Shown: in pieces, positions 1 through 7,883 of the stretch | How the letters are laid out: each line of letters starts with the position of its first letter | Numbering within the stretch: position 1 is the first letter of the stretch | Source: a virus | Reading direction: 5' to 3' (one strand) | Length of the DNA: 22,062 bases | IMG/VR virus record: IMGVR_UViG_3300006920_000291 | Coordinates: 1 to 22,062 of that record | Notes under the pieces: generated by a model | Databases searched by the model: none | The model's input: only the letters and a program-made list of their open reading frames with translations | What the model was told of the DNA's origin: nothing | Position numbers and translations under genes: made by a program

Positions 1-1
1 A

Positions 2-142
2 GTACACAACATCTGCACAGGAGCAGAAAGCTTTGTGCCTTGGGGTCAACTTAATTGGGTAGCTTTTATGCTTGTAGCTTTTATTTTTGCAGGCACTTTT
101 TATGGGGTATATGAGTTTGTGAAACTAGTAAGGGGTAATTAA
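2..142 (+). CDS. C-terminal end of a small membrane protein (partial)
   Basis: The frame is open from the first bases of the window to the TAA at 140-142 and gives 46 residues, so the start lies upstream. It contains one clear hydrophobic helix (about residues 18-40, WVAFMLVAFIFAGTFYGVY) followed by a short positively charged tail (KLVRGN). That pattern suggests a single-pass inner-membrane protein with its C-terminus in the cytoplasm. The next gene starts one base after the stop, so the two are probably co-transcribed. No family is recognised. It could be a holin-like or other small phage membrane protein, but nothing visible decides this. Confidence 0.55.
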   Translation, partial: VHNICTGAESFVPWGQLNWVAFMLVAFIFAGTFYGVYEFVKLVRGN

Positions 143-143
143 G

Positions 144-473
144 ATGAACCTCAAGTTCAATAAAGACGGATGGACAGACTGGATTCAACACGACCATAAA
201 GGTTGTCCTGTTGTAGGTTGGTATGTTAAGGTTGAGACTGACAAACCTTTTGCGGTTGCCCCTAAGAACTTTAAGGTGATTAATGAAAGATGTGCTGAAG
301 GGGTGGTTATGGGAAATAATACTAGCTGGAATGGTGGTAATGTCCGAAAAGAAGGGGATCTAATAGTACGTGTGGTTCGATATAAGGTCCGTAAACCTCT
401 TGGAGCCTCTAAGCTTGAGGAAATGCTTAAAGACATGCCTAAAGTAGTTGACAAAGAACTAGAATCAACGTAA
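144..473 (+). CDS. Hypothetical phage protein, 109 aa
   Basis: ATG start with an AAGGGG ribosome binding site at 130-135. It begins one base after the preceding stop. The protein is soluble, rich in Trp, Val and Lys, and has a beta-rich look (GWYVKVETDKPF, GDLIVRVVRYKVRKP). The last 25 residues look helical and charged. No catalytic motif or known domain was recognised. It sits in a run of small unknown genes ahead of MazG, typical of phage early or accessory regions. The antisense frame at 185-454 is a shadow. Confidence 0.7.
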   Translation: MNLKFNKDGWTDWIQHDHKGCPVVGWYVKVETDKPFAVAPKNFKVINERCAEGVVMGNNTSWNGGNVRKEGDLIVRVVRYKVRKPLGASKLEEMLKDMPKVVDKELEST

Positions 474-508
474 GGTGCCTATAAGTTAAACAAAAGGACA
501 CTAAAGCA

Positions 509-760
509 ATGAACAACACTCACCAGTACGAAGTAGAAGTAGAGTACAACAAACAGTACTTCCTAGTGTACGCTAACCTGCATTCTCATGGGGTTTATGA
601 TGAAGACGATCAGTGGTTAGACGTCCTTGAGTCTCCTGTTTTTTGTGACTACAAGGTTGTGCAGGATACTGACAATAAGGTGTCTAAAGAGGAACTGGTT
701 AAGGTTCTTAAGCTTGCTGAGAGTATTCTTGAGAACGTATATTGGAATGAAACAAACTGA
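509..760 (+). CDS. Hypothetical phage protein, 83 aa
   Basis: ATG start preceded by AAAGGAC at 492-498. The small acidic protein has an N-terminal beta-like half (YEVEVEYNKQYFLVYANLH), a central DEDDQW stretch and a C-terminal helix (KEELVKVLKLAESILENVYW). No family is recognised. The 35-base gap from the preceding gene and the good ribosome binding site support an independent cistron in the same operon. Confidence 0.65.
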   Translation: MNNTHQYEVEVEYNKQYFLVYANLHSHGVYDEDDQWLDVLESPVFCDYKVVQDTDNKVSKEELVKVLKLAESILENVYWNETN

Positions 761-774
761 ATAGGAAACTAAAG

Positions 775-1290
775 ATGGAACTGAAATCACTGCAAGGGTG
801 GAACGCTAAACCGGGCGATGTGTTTGAGACTGCAGAAGGAACAAGATTCACCGTTGATCACGTCAATCAAGGGTATGCGATTGGCCGAACTGAATGGCCG
901 GATGATTCAGTTAATGCCGTCTCTACGTGGTCAATAGGTAACCCGCAATGGCACCTAATCTCACGCGCAACGCCAACGGTTGACCTGACTACCATCACAA
1001 CGCCGTTCGGATTGCTGGATGATGATACACAAAAAGCGTTGCAAGAGTGTGATGGGGGGGTTGAAATGTGGATAGGTAGTAGCTGGTTGTTAGTAAATGA
1101 GCCGTTGTTCAGTTTATCATCCACATACCGCGTAAAACCAACACCATCCGTCAAGACGTTCACGCAGCGAGTATGGCTGGATGATCTGCAATGCTATGGA
1201 AAAGTCACAGGGCAAGTGCAAGATGGTAAGCTGGTGGGTGATGCTAAGGTAGTAATTGAAAACCAAGAGGAATCTAAAGATGACAACTAA
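775..1290 (+). CDS. Hypothetical protein, 171 aa, with unlike base composition
   Basis: ATG start with AGGAAA at 764-769. The protein opens with a domain containing GWNAKPGDVFETAEGTRFTV and IGNPQWHLISR, and ends with a Gly/Val-rich tail (CYGKVTGQVQDGKLVGDAKV). No catalytic motif is visible. Codon use differs from its neighbours. CpG-containing codons such as GCG, CCG and ACG are frequent here (for example around 880-1010 and 1125-1175) while flanking genes favour A/T-ending codons. This suggests recent acquisition from a different genome. The next gene starts inside its last 11 bases. Confidence 0.7.
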   Translation: MELKSLQGWNAKPGDVFETAEGTRFTVDHVNQGYAIGRTEWPDDSVNAVSTWSIGNPQWHLISRATPTVDLTTITTPFGLLDDDTQKALQECDGGVEMWIGSSWLLVNEPLFSLSSTYRVKPTPSVKTFTQRVWLDDLQCYGKVTGQVQDGKLVGDAKVVIENQEESKDDN

Positions 1291-1624
1291 AACCAAACAA
1301 CAAATGAAAACTGAATGGCTAGAAGCCCTACGGAGCGGAAAGTACAAACAAGTACAAGGAACCCTTAAGGGTCTTACAGAAGACGGAGAAGAGGGCTATT
1401 GCTGTCTTGGTGTGTTCTGTAGTGTAGTGCTAGGGGAAGAGCCCGAGGTGTGTGTAGAAGATGGGGATTTGGAAATTTACGAAGGTCCTCGTGAGACCTA
1501 CATCAAGCTCACTAATATAATTGGTGGGGTGGAGGGTAAAGGTATTGATATGAATGACGAAGGTAAACCTTTTAGCACTATTGCAGACATGATTGAAGAG
1601 GAGTGGGAAGTAACTTATGACTAA
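1280..1624 (+). CDS. Conserved phage-type protein with CCLGVFC motif, 114 aa
   Basis: The start is ATG 1280, chosen because AGAGGAA at 1266-1272 lies at proper spacing. An in-frame TTG at 1256 has no such site. The N-terminal part (MKTEWLEALRSGKYKQVQG) followed by GYCCLGVFCSVV matches a small uncharacterised protein type seen in many phages and their hosts: W..ALRSG.Y.Q..G.L followed by YCCLGVLC. Function is unknown. The paired cysteines (GYCCLGVFC) may bind metal or be structural. It overlaps the previous gene by 11 bases and MazG by 8, so translation is probably coupled. Confidence 0.75.
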   Translation: MTTKTKQQMKTEWLEALRSGKYKQVQGTLKGLTEDGEEGYCCLGVFCSVVLGEEPEVCVEDGDLEIYEGPRETYIKLTNIIGGVEGKGIDMNDEGKPFSTIADMIEEEWEVTYD

Positions 1625-1913
1625 TAAGACAAAAGTTTACGAAGAGGTTGCGGGTATCTTCGAAGTAGAGGGTACACCAGAGTCTGTACTTATGGCTGGA
1701 CTAGCCTCAGAGGTAGGGGAAGTGCTGGCAGAGTGGCTCAAGGAGGAGAGAGTAGACCGCGTGGATACCGACCGTACTGAAGCACTACTAGACGAGCTCT
1801 CTGATGTACTTTGGTATGTCTCCCGTATTGCAGCGCGGCGGGGTTCCAGCTTAGAAGCGATTATGCGCCGTAGTATTATTAAACTTGAAGAAAGGGCTAT
1901 TAATGGCAAATGA
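1617..1913 (+). CDS. mazG: MazG-type nucleoside triphosphate pyrophosphohydrolase
   Basis: The 98-residue all-alpha protein carries the metal-binding motif of the MazG/dUTPase-like superfamily. ExxE is seen as E32-V-G-E35 (SEVGEVLAEW), followed by ExxD as E60-L-S-D63 (DELSDVLWYV). These enzymes hydrolyse NTPs or dNTPs to monophosphates and pyrophosphate. In phages they are thought to cleanse aberrant nucleotides or lower host alarmone signals. It is a single-domain form, much shorter than E. coli MazG (two domains, about 260 aa) but usual for phage versions. The ATG lies inside the end of the previous gene. Together with RNR, glutaredoxin and the deaminase it forms the nucleotide-metabolism set of this phage. 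Confidence 0.88.
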   Translation: MTNKTKVYEEVAGIFEVEGTPESVLMAGLASEVGEVLAEWLKEERVDRVDTDRTEALLDELSDVLWYVSRIAARRGSSLEAIMRRSIIKLEERAINGK

Positions 1914-2070
1914 ACCAGTAGTTGTATGGCTTGAGTCTAAGCTTAATAAAGAGTTTTTCATAGTACTAATTAATGAAGACTTATCTCAGACTAACATCTG
2001 TACTGTTGATTCCAAGGCACAAGCCAAGGCTTTGGTTAAGCAATTCAACGAAGACCTGAAAGGGGGTTAA
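1903..2070 (+). CDS. Hypothetical protein, 55 aa
   Basis: Start ATG 1903 is preferred over the upstream in-frame TTG 1885 because AAAGGG at 1891-1896 has the right spacing. The protein looks alpha/beta: WLESKLNKEFFIVLINE, then a C-terminal helix SKAQAKALVKQFNEDLK. No family is recognised. It overlaps the end of mazG by 11 bases, so it belongs to the same coupled operon. Confidence 0.65.
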   Translation: MANEPVVVWLESKLNKEFFIVLINEDLSQTNICTVDSKAQAKALVKQFNEDLKGG

Positions 2071-2074
2071 AGTT

Positions 2075-2188
2075 ATGGGGAAGTTTGATATGATGTACAT
2101 GGAGATGGCTTACTGCGCTGCTCATGATGAGGCAGGTCTTGTCATGATGTCAATTCTTAAAATAGAAGTGGAGAAGCTTGATGACTGA
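2075..2188 (+). CDS. Very small hypothetical protein, 37 aa
   Basis: An ATG at 2075 follows a strong AGGGGG site (2061-2066) and runs 37 codons to the TGA at 2186-2188. The product is rich in methionine (MGKFDMMYMEMAYCAAHDEAG...) and looks like a single amphipathic helix. It fills the space between two good genes and its stop overlaps the start of the next, a packing typical of real phage cistrons. Function is unknown. A non-coding leader is the alternative. Confidence 0.5.
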   Translation: MGKFDMMYMEMAYCAAHDEAGLVMMSILKIEVEKLDD

Positions 2189-2387
2189 TTATATCGCAGT
2201 TAACCGTAAAGGTGACCGTGTTGAGTGCTATGGTGAAGTTGAAGAAAACTCTAACTTTGAGGTAATCTGTGAGGATGAATGTAATGATTGGGTGTGTATG
2301 GGTATTGACGGGGCAACAACTTGGAGGGAAGTCGCCAAACACATCACTCTAGAAACCTACGATGTTGTTGAGATTTGTGCGATCTAA
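2181..2387 (+). CDS. Hypothetical acidic protein, 68 aa
   Basis: Start ATG 2181, with GGAG at 2170-2173; the TTG three bases earlier is less likely. The small acidic beta-rich protein has repeated short strands (YIAVNRKGDRVECYGEV, NFEVICEDECNDWVCMG) and four cysteines. No domain is recognised. It is the last gene of the first block. An 80-bp gap with a promoter-like motif follows. Confidence 0.65.
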   Translation: MTDYIAVNRKGDRVECYGEVEENSNFEVICEDECNDWVCMGIDGATTWREVAKHITLETYDVVEICAI

Positions 2388-2409
2388 CCCCTTGAATAGT
2401 AAATCAAAA

Positions 2410-2433
2410 AAATACTTCGCCTTAATGACCAAA
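2410..2433 (+). promoter_or_regulatory. Putative phage promoter, copy 1
   Basis: AAATACTTCGCCTTAATGA lies in the only gap before the replication genes. The same sequence with one change (CTAATGA for TTAATGA) recurs at 15267-15285 in the non-coding region before the late genes. The surroundings are also alike (A-rich upstream, purine-rich downstream). Both copies sit ahead of new gene blocks in the reading direction, so a promoter for a phage-specific polymerase or a phage-modified host polymerase is the simplest reading. It is not a sigma70 consensus. It resembles single-subunit RNA polymerase promoters only loosely. Confidence 0.5.
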
Positions 2434-2469
2434 GACCCCCCTAAATATAACTATTAAAGGAGTTTTATA

Positions 2470-3183
2470 ATGACCTTATCGGTAATTGATGGGGATGTGT
2501 TTCTATACCTAAGTATGTGGGGTAGTGATACATTGAAAGAAGCTAAAGATAAGTTTGAGAATGTTCTTGAGGACAGTCTTGAAAGTGTCTTTGCTAGTGA
2601 CTACTGTATGGCTTTCGGAGGACCGAACAACTATCGTTTGGAAATCCATCCCGGATATAAGGGACACAGAAAGAAGAATAACAAAGCAGAATGGTTTGAT
2701 GACCTAAAGCTTTGGGCTTCTGAACTTCCTGGTAGCTACTTATGCAATGGCTATGAAGCAGATGACCAAGTACGTATCTGGGCTCTAGAAGCAGATAAAG
2801 CAGGAATGAATCGTGTTGTTGTTACTGTTGATAAAGACCTTGACTGTATTCCCGGACATCATTGGAATCCTCGTAAGAAAGAGTTCTATGTTGTTGAAGA
2901 AGACTGGGCTGATTGGTTCTACTGGAAACAAGTACTAATGGGTGATAGTGTTGATGCTATTCCCGGAATCCCTAAGTGTGGACCTGTTAAAGCTGAGAAG
3001 CTACTTCTTGGTTGTAATGACCGTAAATCTCGTCAGGATGTTGTTTGTAGGGCTTACCATGATCACTATGGTGATTTGGGTTACGAAGCTATGATTTGGA
3101 ATGGGCGACTAATCCATATCTGGCGTCATATGAACGATCACTTTAAGGTCTCAAAAGAAAAGTATAACAATGCAATCAAATGA
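2470..3183 (+). CDS. 5'-3' exonuclease / flap endonuclease (T7 gp6, T5 D15 type)
   Basis: The 237-residue protein has the metal-binding acidic residues of the FEN/PIN-like family in order. DGD is at residues 7-9, GYEADDQV near 94-101, and VVTVDKDLDCIPG near 117-129. The helix-hairpin-helix DNA-binding stretch follows (GDSVDAIPGIPKCGPVKAEKLL, about 158-179). These enzymes remove RNA primers and flaps and degrade DNA 5'-3' during phage replication and host DNA breakdown. The start ATG has AAGGAG at 2457-2462. The gene overlaps the next by 14 bases and heads the replication block. Confidence 0.9.
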   Translation: MTLSVIDGDVFLYLSMWGSDTLKEAKDKFENVLEDSLESVFASDYCMAFGGPNNYRLEIHPGYKGHRKKNNKAEWFDDLKLWASELPGSYLCNGYEADDQVRIWALEADKAGMNRVVVTVDKDLDCIPGHHWNPRKKEFYVVEEDWADWFYWKQVLMGDSVDAIPGIPKCGPVKAEKLLLGCNDRKSRQDVVCRAYHDHYGDLGYEAMIWNGRLIHIWRHMNDHFKVSKEKYNNAIK

Positions 3184-3631
3184 AGAGTTGGGGCATTGGA
3201 AATGTTCTTTTGAAATTGATGTGAAAAAATCTTTTGGATTTCTTTACTGTATTCAGAATACTATAAATAACCAGTTCTACTGGGGGAAAAAACAGTTTCG
3301 ACATATGGGTAAGAAATCCTCTAAAACTTACGGTAAACCTATGGCTTGGAGAACCTACACAGGATCTTCAACCCATCTAAACAAGGATATTGGTAAGTTT
3401 GGACATGATAAGTTTAAGTTCACAATAGTTGACACTTATACTACGAAAGGTGGTTTATACTATGCGGAAGCCTACTGTCAGATGGTATCAGAGTCAATGA
3501 CCGAGTATCTTGAAGACGGGACTACTCCTCGATTCTATAACAGACAAATTGCAGCGATACGATTTGTACCTAAAGAGAAACCAACGGAACGTACAAGAAA
3601 CTTTCTAAGGAACATAAAACGGAGGTTCTAA
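3170..3631 (+). CDS. GIY-YIG-like endonuclease
   Basis: The 153-residue basic protein contains GFLYCIQN, then NNQFYWGKKQF, which occupy the positions of the GIY and YIG strands. Next come TYTGSSTHLNKDIGKFG and a later EAYCQM. This spacing resembles the phage SegE-like GIY-YIG proteins (G[FV]xYxI...FYxGKK...YxGSS..LxxDIxK.G). The usual arginine of the core is not certain. Such proteins nick or cut DNA and act as homing endonucleases or in host DNA degradation. It is inserted by overlaps between exonuclease and primase-helicase without disrupting either, so it may be a resident replication or degradation nuclease, not a recent homing insertion. Confidence 0.65.
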   Translation: MQSNEELGHWKCSFEIDVKKSFGFLYCIQNTINNQFYWGKKQFRHMGKKSSKTYGKPMAWRTYTGSSTHLNKDIGKFGHDKFKFTIVDTYTTKGGLYYAEAYCQMVSESMTEYLEDGTTPRFYNRQIAAIRFVPKEKPTERTRNFLRNIKRRF

Positions 3632-5280
3632 TGGGACGTATTGTGACCAAGAATCAACCTTGTAATGATTGTGGTGGTTCAGACCCTCTTCAGATTTATG
3701 AAGATGGATCCACCTTCTGCTTCTCTTGTCGAAAATCTCACCAAGCACCCCAAGGAGTAACGGCAGTGAAAGATGATGACTTCGAACCTGTGGAAGGTAA
3801 CAGCTGGGTTTCGATTGGAGAGGTTCGTGATGATTTCCCTACTCGTGGTTTTAAAGAGCGAGGGGTCTTTAAGCAAGTTGCTGAACACTACAAGGTAAAG
3901 GTTTCTTATGACCTTGATGGGCACATCGATGCTCACTATTACCCTTACTATACAAATAACGAATTGTCCGGTTATAAGGTTAGAAATCTACCAAAAACAT
4001 TCTCGTCTATCGGGAAGGTTCGAGGTGGTCTTTTCGGACAACACAACTATAACGGGGGTAAACGTCTTGTTATCACCGAGGGCGAGATGGATACAATGGC
4101 TATCCAATCAGCTTGGTATAAACGTTATAAGACTTTCTATCCTGTTGTATCTATTCGTTCTGCTTCATCGGTTAAAGACCTGATTGAAGAAAGAGAGTGG
4201 GTACGTAACTTTGAAGAAGTAATCCTATGGTTTGACAAGGATGATGCTGGACAAGAGGCGATGAAGGAAGCCGCCCGTATCATTGGTTATGACAAGGTTA
4301 AAATTGCTAAGTCTACAGAGAAGGATGCTTCAGATCTCTGGATTAAGGAACCTGACAAGGTTCTAAAGACAGTTTATGATGCTACCAACTATACTCCTGC
4401 GGGTATCCTAAGTAAAGAAGAACTCTGGGACCAACTAGAAAAGTATAATGAGATTGAATCGGTACCATACCCACCTTTTATGGAAGGCTTAAATGATAAG
4501 CTAAAGGGTATGCGCTTCGGTGAAATCACACTATGGACTTCTGGAACTGGCTCAGGCAAATCAACACTACTACGGGAGATTGCGGTACATCTACTTGAAA
4601 CAACAGAAGAAAAAGTAGGTATCGTGTCTCTTGAGGAAAGTCCAGCAGAGACAGCTCGTAAGATGTCAGGTATGGCACTTAATCGTAATCCTGCTAACGA
4701 GGAGATTCCCTTAGAAGAGCTGAGAGAAGGCTATGAAAGGCTTTTCGGTGATGACAGGGTGCTTGTCCTAGACCACCAAGGCAGTATAAGTGATGGCTCT
4801 ATTATGGACTTCCTAGAGTACATGTGTCTCACAGGCGCAAAGTATATCTTTGTTGACCATATTACAATCCTTGCTTCGGAAGGAGCTGAGGGTCTCACCG
4901 GCAATGAAGCTATCGATCTTATCATGAATCAACTCCTTCGCCTTGTAAAGAAATACAATGTATGGATTGGTCTGATTAGTCACCTGCGTAAAACAGACAA
5001 TAAGGGTAAATCTTTTGAAGAAGGTAAACTTCCAGCTATGGATGATATCCGTGGTTCTGGCTCGATTAAGCAAATCAGTATGGATATCATTGCTTTTGCG
5101 AGGAACGTGGGTTCAAATGATGTTGAAGAACGTAACACTATTAAGACTAAGGTACTGAAGTGCCGATACACAGGGTTAACCGGGCCATCCGGAAGCCTAC
5201 TATACAACTTTAATACCGGACGCCTGTCAAGGGGTTCTAACGAGTTTGAAGAAGAATCAGAGGGATTTAAGAGAGTATGA
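3631..5280 (+). CDS. DNA primase-helicase (T7 gp4 type)
   Basis: The 549 residues are close to T7 gp4 (566). The N-terminal zinc ribbon has C11-C14 and C30-C33. The TOPRIM primase core shows LVITEGEMD (E150) and WFDKDDAG (D202, D204). The C-terminal RecA-like DnaB-family helicase has a Walker A GTGSGKST at about 305-312, a Walker B-type strand KYIFVDHITIL, LISHLRKT, and an arginine-finger region in DIRGSGSIKQ. It makes primers and unwinds the fork as a hexameric ring. The start ATG overlaps the previous stop (TAATG) with GGAGG nine bases upstream, and the end overlaps the next ATG. No truncation is seen. Confidence 0.95.
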   Translation: MGRIVTKNQPCNDCGGSDPLQIYEDGSTFCFSCRKSHQAPQGVTAVKDDDFEPVEGNSWVSIGEVRDDFPTRGFKERGVFKQVAEHYKVKVSYDLDGHIDAHYYPYYTNNELSGYKVRNLPKTFSSIGKVRGGLFGQHNYNGGKRLVITEGEMDTMAIQSAWYKRYKTFYPVVSIRSASSVKDLIEEREWVRNFEEVILWFDKDDAGQEAMKEAARIIGYDKVKIAKSTEKDASDLWIKEPDKVLKTVYDATNYTPAGILSKEELWDQLEKYNEIESVPYPPFMEGLNDKLKGMRFGEITLWTSGTGSGKSTLLREIAVHLLETTEEKVGIVSLEESPAETARKMSGMALNRNPANEEIPLEELREGYERLFGDDRVLVLDHQGSISDGSIMDFLEYMCLTGAKYIFVDHITILASEGAEGLTGNEAIDLIMNQLLRLVKKYNVWIGLISHLRKTDNKGKSFEEGKLPAMDDIRGSGSIKQISMDIIAFARNVGSNDVEERNTIKTKVLKCRYTGLTGPSGSLLYNFNTGRLSRGSNEFEEESEGFKRV

Positions 5281-5486
5281 CAGAAACAGAATTTGCACTT
5301 TCTATGTTGGCAGCTATTGTTGTTAAGAATTTTAAAAAGATTCAATTAAACGAAACCGACATGGGATATATCTCAGGGGTAATGGAAGGTTTTGACAAGT
5401 CTTCAAAGGAAGAGCAGGGGTATATTTTGAACTTTTCAGATATGCTCGCAGCTTTAGAATCTAAAAATAAAGGAATGTTAAATTGA
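5277..5486 (+). CDS. Hypothetical protein, 69 aa
   Basis: It starts in an ATGA overlap with the primase-helicase stop, so it is probably translated by coupling. The small, mostly helical protein has two segments (ALSMLAAIVVKNFKKIQ and EQGYILNFSDMLAALESK). There are no recognised motifs. The location between primase-helicase and the 144-residue gene suggests a replication accessory role, but nothing in the sequence shows it. Confidence 0.6.
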   Translation: MTETEFALSMLAAIVVKNFKKIQLNETDMGYISGVMEGFDKSSKEEQGYILNFSDMLAALESKNKGMLN

Positions 5487-5920
5487 TGGAACTAAACCCT
5501 AAATTCGAAAAAGCATGGAAATATGCAAACAATTTTATGTATGGTCGTATTAAGAACGAAGGTCACTTGACTGTATTCTTGAAAGACCCAGACGTACGCA
5601 AACAGTGGAGCGATGAAGAACGAGCTTTCCTGAAGGACGCTTGGTTTGTAATTACAACGGGCAGCTGCAGCCCCGAGAACAAAGATGTAGCTGGTGAGCC
5701 AATCCTGGAAGAAGAACTCTCTGTTGATGAATCACGTATCTATGAGGATATTGATGCTTCTATTCTTGAGGCAGAGTTTGAAACTGAAGAAGAAGTTGAC
5801 TTTGAAGCTATGACCAAGCGTCAAATTGATGAGTGGGCAGAAGAAACTCACGGTATCAAACTTGATCGCCGCCAATCAAAAACAAATATGCTAAAAGAGC
5901 TTGAAGAAAAGCTTAACTAA
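5486..5920 (+). CDS. Acidic protein with C-terminal SAP/HeH-like helix motif, 144 aa
   Basis: Start ATG 5486 overlaps the previous stop by one base, with AAAGGAA at 5468-5474; the in-frame TTG 5483 is less likely. The first 55 residues are helical (FEKAWKYANNFMYGRIKNEG). The middle is very acidic (EEELSVDESRIYEDIDAS, ETEEEVDFEAM). The end (TKRQIDEWAEETHGIKLD, then RRQSKTNMLKELEEKL) matches the short helix-extension-helix pattern seen at the ends of many phage proteins, often linked to nucleic-acid or polymerase interaction. The specific function is unknown. Confidence 0.65.
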   Translation: MELNPKFEKAWKYANNFMYGRIKNEGHLTVFLKDPDVRKQWSDEERAFLKDAWFVITTGSCSPENKDVAGEPILEEELSVDESRIYEDIDASILEAEFETEEEVDFEAMTKRQIDEWAEETHGIKLDRRQSKTNMLKELEEKLN

Positions 5921-5943
5921 TAAAAAACAAGGAAATAACTATA

Positions 5944-7812
5944 ATGACACCTTACGAACAATTCATCCACTTAAGCAGGTACTCACGTTTTCTAGGCGTC
6001 GAAGGGCGTCGTGAGTCGTGGTCTGAAACGGTAGACAGACTTGTTGGTTTTTGGCGGAAACAGGTTGGCAACAACGTGTTGACCGAAGAAGAATTCCAAG
6101 AGCTACAGACTGCTATCTACAATCGGGAAGTAATGCCTTCAATGCGAGCCATGTGGGCAGCTGGTGATGCTCTTGCTAAGAACAACTTCCGAGGTTATAA
6201 CTGCTCATTTGCTGTAGCCGATAATATCCGTGTCTTCGATGAGATTCTTTATATTCTTATGGCGGGTACTGGTGTAGGCTTCTCAGCTGAATCTCAGTAT
6301 GTAAACAAACTACCTATTGTAAATGATACCTTTAATAAAACCGAACGAGTAATCCTTGTAGAAGACTCTTCCGAGGGTTGGGCTAAGGCTCTCCGTAAGC
6401 TTATTGCTGAACTCTATCTCGGTAACGTCCATTCCTGGGATTACTCTAAGATTCGACCAGAAGGTGCCCGCCTTAAAACTATGGGTGGTCGTGCTTCCGG
6501 ACCTGAGCCTTTGAAACAACTCTTTGCCTTCACTGAGGCGACCTTCCGAAAGGCTGCTGGTCGTAAGCTTCGATCCATTGAAGTACATGATCTTGTATGT
6601 AAAATTGCTGAAGTTGTTGTTGTAGGTGGTGTCCGCCGCTCTGCACTAATTTCTATCTCCGACCTTGGAGACCCCGAGACCCGTGACTGTAAGTCTGGTC
6701 GTTGGTGGGAAACGGATCCACAACGTTCTCTTGCTAATAACTCGGCGGCTTATGAAAGCAAACCATCAATCATGGTCTTCATGGATGAGTGGATTTCCTT
6801 GATTAAATCTGGCTCAGGTGAGCGTGGTATTGTATCACGTTATGGCCTACAGAACTTTGCCCCAGAACGTCGTGATGGTTCGCAAATTGTGGGCCTTAAC
6901 CCTTGCGCAGAGATTGCCCTTCGTAGTAACCAACTTTGTAACCTTTCAGAAGTAGTTTGTCGTGTAGATGACACAAAAGAAGAACTACTTCGTAAAATCC
7001 GTATTGCTACTATTCTTGGTACGCTCCAATCTTCCCTGACTGACTTCAAATATGTTCGTAGTATCTGGAAGAAGAATTGTGAAGAAGAGCGTTTGTTAGG
7101 GGTCTCCCTGACCGGTATTCAAGACTGTAAGATTCTACGCAATCCTAAACCTAAACTGCTAGAGGAAATGAAGGGTCATGCTATTGAAGTCAATAAAGAG
7201 TATGCTCTACGCTTGGGCATTAACCCTGCGACTGCCATTACTACTATCAAACCCTCGGGTACTGTTAGCCAACTAGTGGATAGCTCCTCTGGTATTCACG
7301 GTCGCTTTTCACCGTATTATATTCGAGCAGTACGTCAGTCCAATTCTGACCCCCTGACACACCTTCTTAAGGCTCAAGGGGTTCCAAATGAACCTGATGT
7401 AATGAACCTCAATCGAACAACAGTATTCTACTTCCCAATTAAGTCACCCGGGGGTGCAACTCTTGCCTCTGAGCAGACTGCTATTGAACAGCTGGAAAAC
7501 TGGCTTTTGTTCAAGAAACACTGGGCAGAACACTCTGTGTCGGTAACTGTTTATGTTAAAGAACACGAGTGGCTTGAAGTAGGTGATTGGGTTTATAAAA
7601 ACTTTGATGTGGTAACTGGCATTAGCTTCTTGCCTTACTCAGATCACACCTATGAGCAGGCACCTTATACTCCCTGCACTGAAGAAGAGTATAACGCTGC
7701 TGTTGAAGCCATGCCTACTGTAGACTTCTCTAAGCTCTCAGACTATGAGTTTGAGGATAATACTGAAGGTTCACAGACTCTAGCTTGTAGCGCAGGTGGC
7801 TGCGAAATCTAA
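5944..7812 (+). CDS. nrdJ: Class II (adenosylcobalamin-dependent) ribonucleotide reductase
   Basis: The 622 residues resemble the monomeric B12-dependent ribonucleoside-triphosphate reductase of Lactobacillus leichmannii (739 aa), but shorter. Visible active-site residues are C87 (GYNCSF) and C332 (NQLCNL) as the reducing pair, C321 with E323 in NPCAEI as the thiyl-radical site, and C615/C620 in the C-terminal shuttle ACSAGGCEI. It makes deoxynucleotides for replication and needs host or salvaged cobalamin. No intein or frameshift is seen. AAGGAAA precedes the ATG. The glutaredoxin at 14316 is a plausible reductant. It is the last gene before a structured 118-bp gap, so a transcript may be processed or end there. 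Confidence 0.93.
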   Translation: MTPYEQFIHLSRYSRFLGVEGRRESWSETVDRLVGFWRKQVGNNVLTEEEFQELQTAIYNREVMPSMRAMWAAGDALAKNNFRGYNCSFAVADNIRVFDEILYILMAGTGVGFSAESQYVNKLPIVNDTFNKTERVILVEDSSEGWAKALRKLIAELYLGNVHSWDYSKIRPEGARLKTMGGRASGPEPLKQLFAFTEATFRKAAGRKLRSIEVHDLVCKIAEVVVVGGVRRSALISISDLGDPETRDCKSGRWWETDPQRSLANNSAAYESKPSIMVFMDEWISLIKSGSGERGIVSRYGLQNFAPERRDGSQIVGLNPCAEIALRSNQLCNLSEVVCRVDDTKEELLRKIRIATILGTLQSSLTDFKYVRSIWKKNCEEERLLGVSLTGIQDCKILRNPKPKLLEEMKGHAIEVNKEYALRLGINPATAITTIKPSGTVSQLVDSSSGIHGRFSPYYIRAVRQSNSDPLTHLLKAQGVPNEPDVMNLNRTTVFYFPIKSPGGATLASEQTAIEQLENWLLFKKHWAEHSVSVTVYVKEHEWLEVGDWVYKNFDVVTGISFLPYSDHTYEQAPYTPCTEEEYNAAVEAMPTVDFSKLSDYEFEDNTEGSQTLACSAGGCEI

Positions 7813-7839
7813 TAAACAGGAGACCTAACGTAGAGATAG

Positions 7840-7881
7840 ACTTAGGCTGATAAGTTTGGTCACTGAGGCCAGCGCCTAAGT
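7840..7881 (+). promoter_or_regulatory. Structured RNA element downstream of RNR
   Basis: ACTTAGGC (7840-7847) pairs perfectly with GCCTAAGT (7874-7881). Inside it TGGTC (7857-7861) pairs with GGCCA (7867-7871) around an ACTGA loop. The result is two stacked stems separated by a 9/2-nt internal loop. There is no following T-run, so it is not a classical terminator. It could be an RNase III-type processing site, a stability element or a leader structure for the accessory block. It is immediately followed by the repeat at 7884. Confidence 0.45.
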
Positions 7882-7883
7882 TT

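Noticed and set aside
3170-3631. Homing endonuclease inside an intron
   Set aside because: The flanking exonuclease and primase-helicase genes are both complete and no split gene is present around it.
4980-5345. Antisense open frames such as 4980-5345 and 11394-11657
   Set aside because: They lie opposite strongly supported genes, have Ser/Arg-rich or low-complexity products (the second mirrors the acidic run of the ClpP-like gene) and no ribosome binding sites.
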